A stretch of 64,000 bases of DNA from positions 682,001-746,000 of the forward strand of contig CAVWAR010000002.1 in the NCBI GenBank assembly GCA_963753075.1, given 5' to 3'. The notes beneath the pieces were generated by a model. It did no database searches and was not told the origin of the DNA. It saw only the letters and a list, made by a program, of their open reading frames with translations. Below, piece by piece: positions 38,146-45,730 of this stretch. Position 1 is the stretch's first letter; every line of letters starts with the position of its first letter. The translations under genes were made by a program, and so were the position numbers. The DNA is from Prado023 sp963753075 (GTDB lineage Bacteria; Actinomycetota; Actinomycetes; S36-B12; CAIYMF01).

Positions 38146-38754
38146 TCAGGAGCTGATCGGCCGGGGAGCTGGCCGTGGGGCGAAGACCCATGCCGCCAGG
38201 CCCCCGGCGACAGCGCCGGTCAGGTGCGCCTGCCAGGAGACGTTCTCCGCGACGGTCCACGGCAGGGCGCCGAGCAGCAGCGTCCCGTAGACGAGCAGCA
38301 CGGCGAACCCGATGAGCAGGTCGCGCCAGTGCCTGGTGCGGACCCCGGCGACCAACAGGTATCCGAGGTAGCCGAACACGAGCCCGCTGGCTCCGATCGT
38401 CACGGTGTTCGACGGCGCGATCAGCCAGGTTCCCAGCCCGCCGAGCACGACGATCATCGCCGTGACCTTCCAGAAGACACGGCGGCCGCCGGTGGCGACG
38501 AGGGTGCCGAGGACGAGCAGCGGGATCGTGTTGGACAGCAGGTGCTCGTAGCCGCCGTGCAGCAGGGGTGAGACCAGGATGCCGATCAGCCCGTCGGACT
38601 CCCGCGCCTCGATGCCCGCGTTGTCCAGGCGTCCGCGCAGCAGCACGTCGAGGGTCTCGACGATCCACATCACGGCCAGCAGGAGCAGGGGCGGCCCCGC
38701 GGGTCCGAGCCGACTCAACCACCGGCGTCGCGCAGTGCCCGGCTCGACGGTCAT
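38146..38754 (-). CDS. Rhomboid-family intramembrane serine protease
   Basis: A 202-residue polytopic protein with about six hydrophobic segments. The catalytic pair is visible: serine in TIGASGLVFGYLGYL (GASG motif) and histidine in SWQAHLTGAVAGGLAAW. The HGGYEHLLSNT segment is the family's conserved second-span region. Rhomboids cut membrane proteins within the lipid bilayer; the substrate here is unknown. The start overlaps the stop of the upstream HAD hydrolase by 4 nt (ATGA), so they are translated together. Confidence 0.9.
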   Translation of the reverse strand: MTVEPGTARRRWLSRLGPAGPPLLLLAVMWIVETLDVLLRGRLDNAGIEARESDGLIGILVSPLLHGGYEHLLSNTIPLLVLGTLVATGGRRVFWKVTAMIVVLGGLGTWLIAPSNTVTIGASGLVFGYLGYLLVAGVRTRHWRDLLIGFAVLLVYGTLLLGALPWTVAENVSWQAHLTGAVAGGLAAWVFAPRPAPRPISS

Positions 38755-39743
38755 GCTCGAGCCGCCAGGATCGCCTCGAGCAGGCGGCCCACGCCGTCGT
38801 CGTCGTTGCTGGGGAGCACAGCGTCAGCTGCCGCCAGGGCGGCCGGGTGGGCGTTGGCCACGGCGTAGCCCGTGCCGGCCGCGCGGATCAGCGCCACGTC
38901 ATTGGGCATGTCCCCGGCCGCGACCGTCCTCGCCGGATCGATGCCGCGCATCTCGGCGACCTCCAGGAAGCCGATCCCCTTGTCGATCTCGCCGGACATG
39001 ATCTCGATCAGGACGTCCTTGGTCCCGGAGTGGGTGATGTGCAGGGCGCCGGCGAACTCCTGCTCGGCCAGGGCGAGCAGCGAGTCGGAGTCATGGCCGA
39101 GGCCTGCTGGTGGTGCAGCCAGGATCTTCACCGGCTCGCCGCGCCTGATCAGGTCGAGGACATCGCCGCTCTCCACGTCCGGCAGGCGGGCCCAGGGCGG
39201 GTCATAGCCGGGTTCGAAGCCCACGACGGTGATCGCATCGAGGCTGTGGGCCTGGTCCGCGCCGTCGACGAGGCGTTCCAGGGCGAACGTGATGCCGGGC
39301 ACGAGCTCGCGAAGGCGATGCACGACGTCTGCGGCCAGGCCGCTGTCGATCGCGGTCCGCCGGACGAGCCGCTCCGCGGCGAGGTCGACGACCAGCGCGC
39401 CGTTGGCGCACACGGCAATACCTGCGTGTCCGGTCTGCGCCAGGATCGGGCGCAGCCATCGCGGCGGTCGCCCGGTGACGTAGACGAAGCCCACCCCTGC
39501 GCTCGCCAGGCGGGGGATCGCATCGAGGCTTCGGGCGCCGACACTCAGCGCTGAGGACAGCAACGTCCCGTCCAGGTCGGAACCGACCAGAGCGACGTCC
39601 GAGGGTACCGGGATCGGTGCGTCGAGGTCGATGTCGACGCGGCCGCCGGGACGGACACCGATGTCGTCAGGCAGCGGGCCGGAGTCCGCGGGCGGGGCGG
39701 CCTCCTGGGGTGGCCCAGCAGGGCGCGCGGAACGGTCTGCCAT
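38751..39743 (-). CDS. HAD-superfamily hydrolase, Cof type
   Basis: A 330-residue phosphatase-like protein. It has DLDGTLLSS (motif I with both aspartates), VTGRPPRWL (motif II region), and AAGDMPNDVALI (motif IV), with a cap domain between, as in Cof/YbjI-type sugar phosphatases. The first 45 residues are proline- and acidic-rich and not part of the fold. The ATG at 39743 is preceded by GGAAGGA; an in-frame ATG at 39773 is an alternative. The 3' end overlaps the rhomboid gene. The substrate is not known. Confidence 0.9.
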   Translation of the reverse strand: MADRSARPAGPPQEAAPPADSGPLPDDIGVRPGGRVDIDLDAPIPVPSDVALVGSDLDGTLLSSALSVGARSLDAIPRLASAGVGFVYVTGRPPRWLRPILAQTGHAGIAVCANGALVVDLAAERLVRRTAIDSGLAADVVHRLRELVPGITFALERLVDGADQAHSLDAITVVGFEPGYDPPWARLPDVESGDVLDLIRRGEPVKILAAPPAGLGHDSDSLLALAEQEFAGALHITHSGTKDVLIEIMSGEIDKGIGFLEVAEMRGIDPARTVAAGDMPNDVALIRAAGTGYAVANAHPAALAAADAVLPSNDDDGVGRLLEAILAARA

Positions 39744-39825
39744 GCACGGAATCCTTCCACGCCGAGCCGGCATCCGCTCCCGGCGACCGCCTCGGTGGAC
39801 CGAACGGCGGCCTGGCGATGGGCGG

Positions 39826-41103
39826 TCAGGCGAGGGGCTCGACGGTCGTGCGGCCGCCGAGGAAGGGCTGCAGCGCGGCCGGGACGCGTACCGAGCCGTC
39901 GGCCTGCTGGTGGTTCTCGAGCAGGGCGATGATGGTGCGCGGGATCGCGACCAGCGTGCCGTTGAGCGTGGCCAGCGGCCGCACCGTGCCGTCGGCGGAC
40001 CGCTCGCGCACGCGCAGGCGCCGGGACTGGAACGTGGTGCAGTTCGAGGTGGAGGTCAGCTCCCGGTAGCGGCCCTGCGAGGGGATCCACGCCTCGCAGT
40101 CGAACTTGCGCACCGCGCTGGCGCCGAGGTCGCCGGTCGCGACGTCGATCACCCGGTAGGGAAGCTCGAGGCTGTCCAGGAACTGCTTCTCGTACTCCAG
40201 GAGCAGCGCGTGCTCAGCCTCGGCGTCCTCGGGGGACGTGAACGTGAACATCTCCACCTTGTCGAACCAGTGGACCCGGAAGATCCCGCGGGTGTCCTTG
40301 CCGTGGCTGCCGGCCTCGCGCCGGTAGGAGGGGGAGTACCCGGCGAACCGGCGCGGCAGGGTGTCGGCCGGCAGGATCTCCTCTGCATGGTAGGCCGCGA
40401 GCGGGACCTCCGCAGTGCCGACGAGGTACATGTCGTCGGCGTCGAGGCGGTAGACGTTCTCCGCGGCCTGGCCGAGGAACCCGGTGCCCTCCATCGCGAA
40501 CGGCTTGACCAGGGCCGGGGGGATGATCGGGGTCAGCCCATTGGCGGTGGCCTGGCTCATCGCCAGGTTGATCAGGGCGAGCTCCAGGAGCGCGCCCACC
40601 CCGGTCAGGTAGTAGAACCGGGAGCCGGAGACCTTCGCCCCGCGCTCGACGTCGATGGCGCCGAGCAGCTCGCCGATCTCGAGGTGGTCGCGCACCGTGA
40701 CTCCCTCGGCGGTGAAGTCGCGGACGGTGCCACGCTCCTCGAGCAGGGTGAAGTCGTCCTCGCCCCCTCGCGGTGAGTCCGCGCTGACGAGGTTCGAGAT
40801 CGCCAGGGTCAGACCGTCAGCACTCTGCGTCGCCGCGGCCCGCTGGGCGTCGGCTGCCTTGACCTCGTCTGCGAGCTCCTTGGCGCGCGCCAGCAGGGCG
40901 GGCCTGTCCTCGGCCGAGGCTTTCGCCACCTGCTTGCCGAGCAGCTTCTGCTCGTTGCGCAGGGTGTCGAACCGCGCGCCAGCCGTGCGGCGGAGCTCGT
41001 CAGCCTCGAGCAGGGCGTCGACCAGGTGCGGGTCCTCACCTCGAGCAGCCTGGGAGGTGCGGAACAGCTCGGGGTCGTCGCGCAGCAGGCGCAGGTCGAT
41101 CAT
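39826..41103 (-). CDS. serS: Serine-tRNA ligase
   Basis: Charges tRNA-Ser; two tRNA-Ser genes (GGA, UGA) lie in this window. The 425-residue class II synthetase has an N-terminal antiparallel coiled coil (about 28-100) for the long variable arm, motif 2 with SYRREAGSHGKDTRGIFRVH, and the C-terminal ATP site with TLNGTLVAIPRTIIALLENHQ. Length is the norm for bacterial SerRS. The ATG at 41103 (MIDLRLLRDDP) is the conserved start, rather than one 24 nt upstream. It is one of a minus-strand group with the HAD and rhomboid genes. Confidence 0.97.
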   Translation of the reverse strand: MIDLRLLRDDPELFRTSQAARGEDPHLVDALLEADELRRTAGARFDTLRNEQKLLGKQVAKASAEDRPALLARAKELADEVKAADAQRAAATQSADGLTLAISNLVSADSPRGGEDDFTLLEERGTVRDFTAEGVTVRDHLEIGELLGAIDVERGAKVSGSRFYYLTGVGALLELALINLAMSQATANGLTPIIPPALVKPFAMEGTGFLGQAAENVYRLDADDMYLVGTAEVPLAAYHAEEILPADTLPRRFAGYSPSYRREAGSHGKDTRGIFRVHWFDKVEMFTFTSPEDAEAEHALLLEYEKQFLDSLELPYRVIDVATGDLGASAVRKFDCEAWIPSQGRYRELTSTSNCTTFQSRRLRVRERSADGTVRPLATLNGTLVAIPRTIIALLENHQQADGSVRVPAALQPFLGGRTTVEPLA

Positions 41104-41185
41104 GGGGCGCAAGCCTACGCGCAGCACGACGTGCGGCGGAGCCGTGCGCGCGACCGAGCCGACGGCGGTCCGGGCCGGTCAGCGC

Positions 41186-41737
41186 CTACAGGTAGGGCCC
41201 ACCCGTGCCACGCCGGTGCCCGTCGGCACCCGGCCCCGGCACCTGCTCCGGCTCGGCGGTGATCGCCGCCCGGCGCATCTGCTCCAACTGTGCCCGCGCA
41301 GCCATCTGCTGGGCGAACAGCGCGGTCTGGATTCCGTGGAACAGCCCCTCGAGCCACCCCACCAATTGGGCCTGGGCGATCCGAAGCTCGGATTCGGTGG
41401 GCACACTCTCGGAGCTGAACGGCAGCGACAGCCGGTCGAGCTCCTCGATCAGCTCTGGGGCCAGTCCGGATTCCAGCTCCACGATAGAGCGCTGGTGGAT
41501 GTCGCGCAGCCGTGCGCGGGAGGCCTCATCCAGGGGCGCGGAGCGGACCTCCTCGAGCAGCTGCTTGATCATGCTCCCGACCCGCATCACCTTGGCCGGT
41601 TGCTCGACGAGGTCGGCGACAGCGGACTCGTTGGCCTCGTCGGCGGTCGCGACCGGCTCGCCGTCCGGACCGATGATCACGATTCTGGCTGGGTCGGTGG
41701 TCTCGTCCTGCGTGGCTTCCTCGGGCTGCTCGGTCAT
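41186..41737 (-). CDS. bpa: Bacterial proteasome activator Bpa (PafE), DUF2587 family
   Basis: ATP-independent ring that opens the 20S proteasome gate in actinobacteria (Rv3780 type). The 183-residue protein has an acidic N-terminus (TEQPEEATQDET), the helical core (VMRVGSMIKQLLEEVRSAPLDEASRARLRDIHQRS, split here over four helices) and ends in GGPYL, close to the HbYX-like GQYL tail that docks into the proteasome alpha ring. The tail is present but with P in place of Q. The presence of bpa implies that this organism has a 20S proteasome, which is not in this window. The start is set by the conserved acidic N-terminus. It diverges from a SET-domain gene. Confidence 0.9.
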   Translation of the reverse strand: MTEQPEEATQDETTDPARIVIIGPDGEPVATADEANESAVADLVEQPAKVMRVGSMIKQLLEEVRSAPLDEASRARLRDIHQRSIVELESGLAPELIEELDRLSLPFSSESVPTESELRIAQAQLVGWLEGLFHGIQTALFAQQMAARAQLEQMRRAAITAEPEQVPGPGADGHRRGTGGPYL

Positions 41738-41784
41738 GGAACCATTGTCACCCGCCGCGCGGCCCACGTCCCGAAGGAGACCCG

Positions 41785-42306
41785 ATGCTGCACAGTTGGC
41801 TCACGCCCAAGGCCGTGGTCTGCGATGTCGGTGACCACGGTCATGGGTCCTTCGTGCGGGAGCCGATCGAGGCGGGGGAGGTGGTAGCGGCCTTCGGCGG
41901 CTACGTGGTCACGGGCGGCGAGCTGGCGGGGCATGACGAGGTCCGGGTCTCGCGCTCGATCCAGATCGCTGATGACCTGTTCCTGCTGGCCTCGCCGGTG
42001 GTCGAGGACGGCGACCTGGTCAACCACTCGTGCGATCCGAACTGCGGGCTGCTCGGCGAGGCGGTCGTGGTGGCCAAGTACGACCTTGGCGCCGGCGACG
42101 AGCTCACCTTCGACTACGGCACCTGCGACGCGAGCCCGTACGACGAGTTCGACTGTGCGTGCGGGGCGGCCAGGTGCCGGGGCAGGGTGACCGGTGACGA
42201 CTGGCGTGATCCGGACTTCCAGATGCGCAACAACGGGTGGTTCTCGCCCTACATCGCCCGTCGGATCGCGGCCCAGCACGGGCGCCCCGGAGCAGGGCCT
42301 CTGTAG
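41785..42306 (+). CDS. SET-domain protein, putative lysine methyltransferase
   Basis: A 173-residue stand-alone SET domain. It has the SAM-binding and catalytic motif LVNHSCDPNCGL, the following ELTFDYGTCD with the catalytic tyrosine, and a post-SET cysteine pattern with CACGAARCRG, which would bind zinc. SET domains methylate lysines in eukaryotic histones; bacterial copies are known in chlamydiae and scattered elsewhere, usually acquired by transfer. No target is known here. GAAGGAGACCC lies upstream of the ATG. It diverges from bpa across 47 bp and is followed by a K+ channel 63 nt later on the same strand. Confidence 0.88.
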   Translation: MLHSWLTPKAVVCDVGDHGHGSFVREPIEAGEVVAAFGGYVVTGGELAGHDEVRVSRSIQIADDLFLLASPVVEDGDLVNHSCDPNCGLLGEAVVVAKYDLGAGDELTFDYGTCDASPYDEFDCACGAARCRGRVTGDDWRDPDFQMRNNGWFSPYIARRIAAQHGRPGAGPL

Positions 42307-42369
42307 CCGGACCGGCCAGCCGGGGTCCGCCTGCGCCACGGGGAGCGCCTGCGGCAGTACATTTCCCAC

Positions 42370-43479
42370 GTGGCTGAGCTCGGTGACCTGTTCGACGAGG
42401 ACTCGCACGAGGTATCACGTGTCGTGTTCCCGAGCAGACGGCTGAGCGCCCGGCGCTCCCTGCTGCTCCGGATCTCGATAGCCCTCGGGATCGTCGTGTT
42501 CACCACGCTGCTCGTCTACTGGGAGCGTGATGGGTACGCAGACTTCGGCCAGGACAACGGCGTGTCCCTCGCCGATGCGCTGTACTACTCAACCGTCACA
42601 CTGTCGACGACCGGGTATGGCGACATCGCCCCGATCACCACGGCCACCCGACTGACCAACGTCTTCGTGATCACCCCGTTGCGGTTCATCTTCCTGATCG
42701 TCCTGGTGAGCACGACGGTCGAGGTGCTCACGCAGGCGGCCCGGGAACGGTCGCGGGTCAACCGCTGGAGGAAGCGCATGAAGGACCAGACGGTCATCGT
42801 CGGCTTCGGGGTCAAGGGGAAGGCGTCGCTGCGCTCCCTGATCGCCCACGGGATGGACCCGCGCACGATCGTGGTGGTCGCCTCGGACCGCTACGCCGTC
42901 GCCGAGGCGACCCGCCAGGGTGTGACCGGAGTGGTCGGTGACGCCCGCAACGAGCAGGTGCTGCGCGACGCCGGTGTCCCCGAGGCCGAGCGGATCATCG
43001 TGGCCGCCGACCAGGACGACACGGCGATCATGGTCACCCTGCGGGTCCGGGCGATGGCCCCGAACGCAACGATCGTCGCCGCCGCACGCGAGGAGTCGGC
43101 CGCGGACCTGCTGCGCCAGAGCGGCGCGGACCGGGTGATCACCCACGCGGAGTCCGCTGGCAACCTCATGGGCCTGTCCATGCTCTCGGAGAACGTCGGC
43201 GCCATGCTCGAGGACCTCATGGACACCGGCAAGGGACTCGAGGTGGTCGAGCGTCCGATCACGCGCGCAGAACTCGGCCTCTCCCCAGCCGACGTCCAGG
43301 CGGAGGGCGACCTCGTGCTGGCAGTGGTCCGCGCCGGCGAGGTGATCCGGTTCGATCAGGGCGGGGTCCGGGTCTTCCAGCCCGGCGACCGGATCGTCGT
43401 GATCCGCAAGGCGGCCGAGGGCATGGTCGAGGTCACTCCGGACGCCTCCAAGCGGGGCGGTCCGGCGCGCAACCAGTAG
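42370..43479 (+). CDS. Two-span K+ channel with RCK (TrkA) domains
   Basis: A 369-residue ion channel. The pore region has helix 1 (about 32-50), the selectivity filter TTGYGD at 80-85, and helix 2 (about 97-118). It is followed by an RCK_N/TrkA_N domain (about 138-255, VIVGFGVKGKASLRSL) and an RCK_C domain (about 285-355). This is the MthK/KtrA-like architecture that gates on ligand binding to the ring of RCK domains. The GTG at 42370 gives the first residues AELGDLF; no strong ribosome binding site is visible. It lies downstream of the SET gene and converges on an orphan gene. Confidence 0.92.
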   Translation: MAELGDLFDEDSHEVSRVVFPSRRLSARRSLLLRISIALGIVVFTTLLVYWERDGYADFGQDNGVSLADALYYSTVTLSTTGYGDIAPITTATRLTNVFVITPLRFIFLIVLVSTTVEVLTQAARERSRVNRWRKRMKDQTVIVGFGVKGKASLRSLIAHGMDPRTIVVVASDRYAVAEATRQGVTGVVGDARNEQVLRDAGVPEAERIIVAADQDDTAIMVTLRVRAMAPNATIVAAAREESAADLLRQSGADRVITHAESAGNLMGLSMLSENVGAMLEDLMDTGKGLEVVERPITRAELGLSPADVQAEGDLVLAVVRAGEVIRFDQGGVRVFQPGDRIVVIRKAAEGMVEVTPDASKRGGPARNQ

Positions 43480-43512
43480 CGCGTCGACCGGCCCTGCTGG
43501 CCCTGCGACGGA

Positions 43513-43863
43513 TCAGTAGCGCCGCATCGGACCGGCGGCCAGGGCTGCGAAGAGCTCCGGCTCGCTCAGGCTGGTCAGCGCGTAGCTCATGTCCGAACCC
43601 TCTGTGAGGTCGAGGTGGGCACGAGTGCGCCACCAGACGTGCGCTGACGTGTCGTCGGCCACGCAGGTGATGGAACCGGCCTCATCGAGGTAGCCGAGGT
43701 AGACGGTTCCGGCGGGCGGCTGCTGGCCGGCCTTCAGGATGGCCGCACCGCGGTCGGTGAGGTGCACCGTGACATCCCCGGAGGAGGTGGCCAGCGCGGC
43801 CAGATGGGCCTGGGCGGCGGGGGATGCATCGATGTGGCTGGGGGACTCGTCTGAGGTGAACAT
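43513..43863 (-). CDS. Hypothetical protein, 116 residues
   Basis: I do not recognise this protein. The 116 residues are soluble, with no membrane span or cysteine pair, and begin MFTSDESPSHIDASPAAQ. Two recognisable textures are a beta-rich middle (VTVHLTDRGAAILKAG, VYLGYLDEAG) and a tryptophan pair in SAHVWWRTRA. An upstream ATG at 43878 is possible, but GGAAAGAAG stands before the one chosen. A palindrome resembling a DtxR/IdeR iron box lies 33-50 bp upstream. It converges on the K+ channel gene. Confidence 0.6.
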   Translation of the reverse strand: MFTSDESPSHIDASPAAQAHLAALATSSGDVTVHLTDRGAAILKAGQQPPAGTVYLGYLDEAGSITCVADDTSAHVWWRTRAHLDLTEGSDMSYALTSLSEPELFAALAAGPMRRY

Positions 43864-43895
43864 GTGGCTTCTTTCCATGTGAGGGATCGTTCAGA

Positions 43896-43914
43896 TAAGG
43901 CAAGCATTGCCATG
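43896..43914. promoter_or_regulatory. Candidate DtxR/IdeR-type iron box
   Basis: TAAGGCAAGCATTGCCATG contains the palindrome GGCAA-GCA-TTGCC and shares 13 of 19 positions with TTAGGCAAGGCTTGCCTAA, a form of the DtxR/IdeR box. It lies about 35 bp upstream of the orphan gene at 43513-43863 and could overlap its promoter. Support is from sequence resemblance only. Confidence 0.4.
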
Positions 43915-44061
43915 CCGCGAGCCGACAATCCAGTTACTGGACAGTTCTACCGACGGGTAGCCGGCAGGCCTGTCGGCGGCGGATCCGGTGCCGATCCCCG
44001 GAATCGTCCGGGTGGTCGGCGGAAGGAGCCGTGGCACCCCCTCCTCGCAACGCCTGCGAAC

Positions 44062-44094
44062 TTGACGCTGGCGTCAACTTGACGCTAACGTCAA
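44062..44094 (+). promoter_or_regulatory. Tandem TetR-type operators overlapping the carboxylase promoter
   Basis: Two perfect palindromes, TTGACGCTGGCGTCAA except at the central base pair (44062-44077) and TTGACGCTAACGTCAA (44079-44094), lie 17 bp apart. TTGACG of the first can be the -35 and TAACGT of the second the -10 (18-bp spacer), so a transcript would start at about 44098-44100. This is the GTG of the next gene, which implies a leaderless mRNA. The same arrangement occurs at 52899-52931 in front of the TetR gene. Confidence 0.88.
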
Positions 44095-44099
44095 CTTTC

Positions 44100-45722
44100 G
44101 TGAAACCGCTGATGCGCACGTCGGTGGACCCCCGATCCGAGACGTTCCGGGCCAACCGGGACGCGATGGCGGTGGCCCTGGACGAGATCGAGAAGTTGAA
44201 CGCCACGGTGGTCGGGGGAGGTGGATCGTCGAACCCCGAGAAGGCGGCCAAGGCCGTCGCCCGACACCGGGACCGGGGCAAGCTGCTGCCGCGGGAGCGG
44301 ATCGCCGGCCTGCTCGACCCGGACAGCCCCTTCCTTGAACTCTCCCCGCTGGCCGGCTGGGGCTCCGACGATGAGCTCGGAGTCGGCCTGGTGACCGGGA
44401 TCGGCTGGGTCAGCGGCGTCGAATGCATGATCAGTGCCAACGACCCCACCGTGAAGGGTGGTTCGCAGAGTCCGATGACCATGCACAAGGCGCTGCGGGC
44501 GATGGAGATCGCCAGGGTCAACCGGCTGCCGCTGGTCAACCTCACCGAGTCCGGTGGCGCGGACCTGCCCAAGCAGGCCGATGTCTTCGTGCCCGGCGGG
44601 GCGAGCTTCCGCAACCTGACCCAGCTGTCCGCCGCGGGCATCCCGACCATCACGCTGGTGTTCGGCTCGTCGACCGCCGGCGGGGCGTACGTGCCGGGGA
44701 TGAGCGACTACATCGTCATGCAGAAGCAGTCGGCCAAGGTGTTCCTCGCGGGGCCGCCGTTGGTCAAGATGGCGATCAATGAGGACGCGGTCGAGGAGGA
44801 GCTCGGCGGCGCGGAGATGCATGCCCGGGTCTCGGGCCTCTCGGACTACCTGGCCGAGGACGAGCTCGACGCCCTGCGGATCGGCCGGGGCATCGTCGGG
44901 CACCTGAACTGGCGCAAGCTGGGGCCGGGCCCACGCAATCCCGACCCGCGACCCCCCGTGCTCGACCCCGAGGAGCTGCTGGGTATCGCCAGTGCCGATG
45001 TCCGCGTCCCGTTCGACACCCGCGAGATCATCGCCCGGATCGTCGATGGCTCAGCATTCGAGGAGTTCAAGCCGCTCTTCGGCTCGCAGCTGGTCACCGG
45101 CTGGGCCGAGCTGGCCGGGTACCCGGTCGGCATCATCGCCAACAACGGGATCCTGTTCAGCGAGGAGTCGCAGAAGTCGGCGCAGTTCATCCAGCTGTGC
45201 AACCGGCACGACACCCCGATCCTGTTCCTGCAGAACACCACGGGCTTCATGGTCGGCACCCGCTACGAGCAGCGCGGGATCATCAAGGACGGCGCGAAGC
45301 TGATCAATGCGGTGTCCAACTCCACGGTCCCGCACATCACGCTGATGGTCGGCGCCAGCTACGGGGCCGGCAACTACGGCATGGCCGGGCGGGCGTTCGA
45401 CCCCCGGTTCGTGTTCACGTGGCCGAACCACAGGATCGCCGTCATGGGGCCCAAGCAGCTCGGCGGGGTGATGGAGATCGTGGCCAAGCAGAAGGCCGCC
45501 AAGCTGGGGATCCCGTGGAGCGACGAGGCCTTCGCCCCGATGCGGGAGGGGCTCGAGGGCCAGGTGGAGCGGGAGTCCACGGCCCTGTTCGCCACCGGCC
45601 GGGTCTGGGACGACGGGATCATCGATCCCCGCGACTCGCGCACGGTGCTCGCGTTCGCGCTGTCGACGATCCATTCCAACGAGGTTGCGGGGACGTCGAG
45701 CTTCGGCGTCTTCCGGATGTGA
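44100..45722 (+). CDS. Acyl-CoA carboxylase carboxyltransferase (beta) subunit
   Basis: Transfers carboxyl from carboxybiotin to an acyl-CoA. The 540-residue protein has both crotonase-like lobes, with NLTESGGADLPKQADVF and STAGGAYVPGMSDY in the N-lobe and FLQNTTGFMVGTRYEQRG and GASYGAGNYGMAGRAF in the C-lobe. These fit the methylcrotonyl/geranyl-CoA carboxylase side of the family more than propionyl-CoA carboxylase. The GTG at 44100 is chosen over the ATG at 44112 because of the leaderless promoter and the identical spacing at the tetR promoter. Biotin carboxylase follows 8 nt later. The acyl-CoA substrate (branched chain or isoprenoid) is inferred from the neighbours. Confidence 0.9.
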   Translation: MKPLMRTSVDPRSETFRANRDAMAVALDEIEKLNATVVGGGGSSNPEKAAKAVARHRDRGKLLPRERIAGLLDPDSPFLELSPLAGWGSDDELGVGLVTGIGWVSGVECMISANDPTVKGGSQSPMTMHKALRAMEIARVNRLPLVNLTESGGADLPKQADVFVPGGASFRNLTQLSAAGIPTITLVFGSSTAGGAYVPGMSDYIVMQKQSAKVFLAGPPLVKMAINEDAVEEELGGAEMHARVSGLSDYLAEDELDALRIGRGIVGHLNWRKLGPGPRNPDPRPPVLDPEELLGIASADVRVPFDTREIIARIVDGSAFEEFKPLFGSQLVTGWAELAGYPVGIIANNGILFSEESQKSAQFIQLCNRHDTPILFLQNTTGFMVGTRYEQRGIIKDGAKLINAVSNSTVPHITLMVGASYGAGNYGMAGRAFDPRFVFTWPNHRIAVMGPKQLGGVMEIVAKQKAAKLGIPWSDEAFAPMREGLEGQVERESTALFATGRVWDDGIIDPRDSRTVLAFALSTIHSNEVAGTSSFGVFRM

Positions 45723-45730
45723 GGGCGGTC

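Noticed and set aside
43864..44061. Extra short gene between the orphan gene and the carboxylase operators
   Set aside because: Open frames in this stretch lack a ribosome binding site and coding texture; it is better read as two divergent promoter regions.
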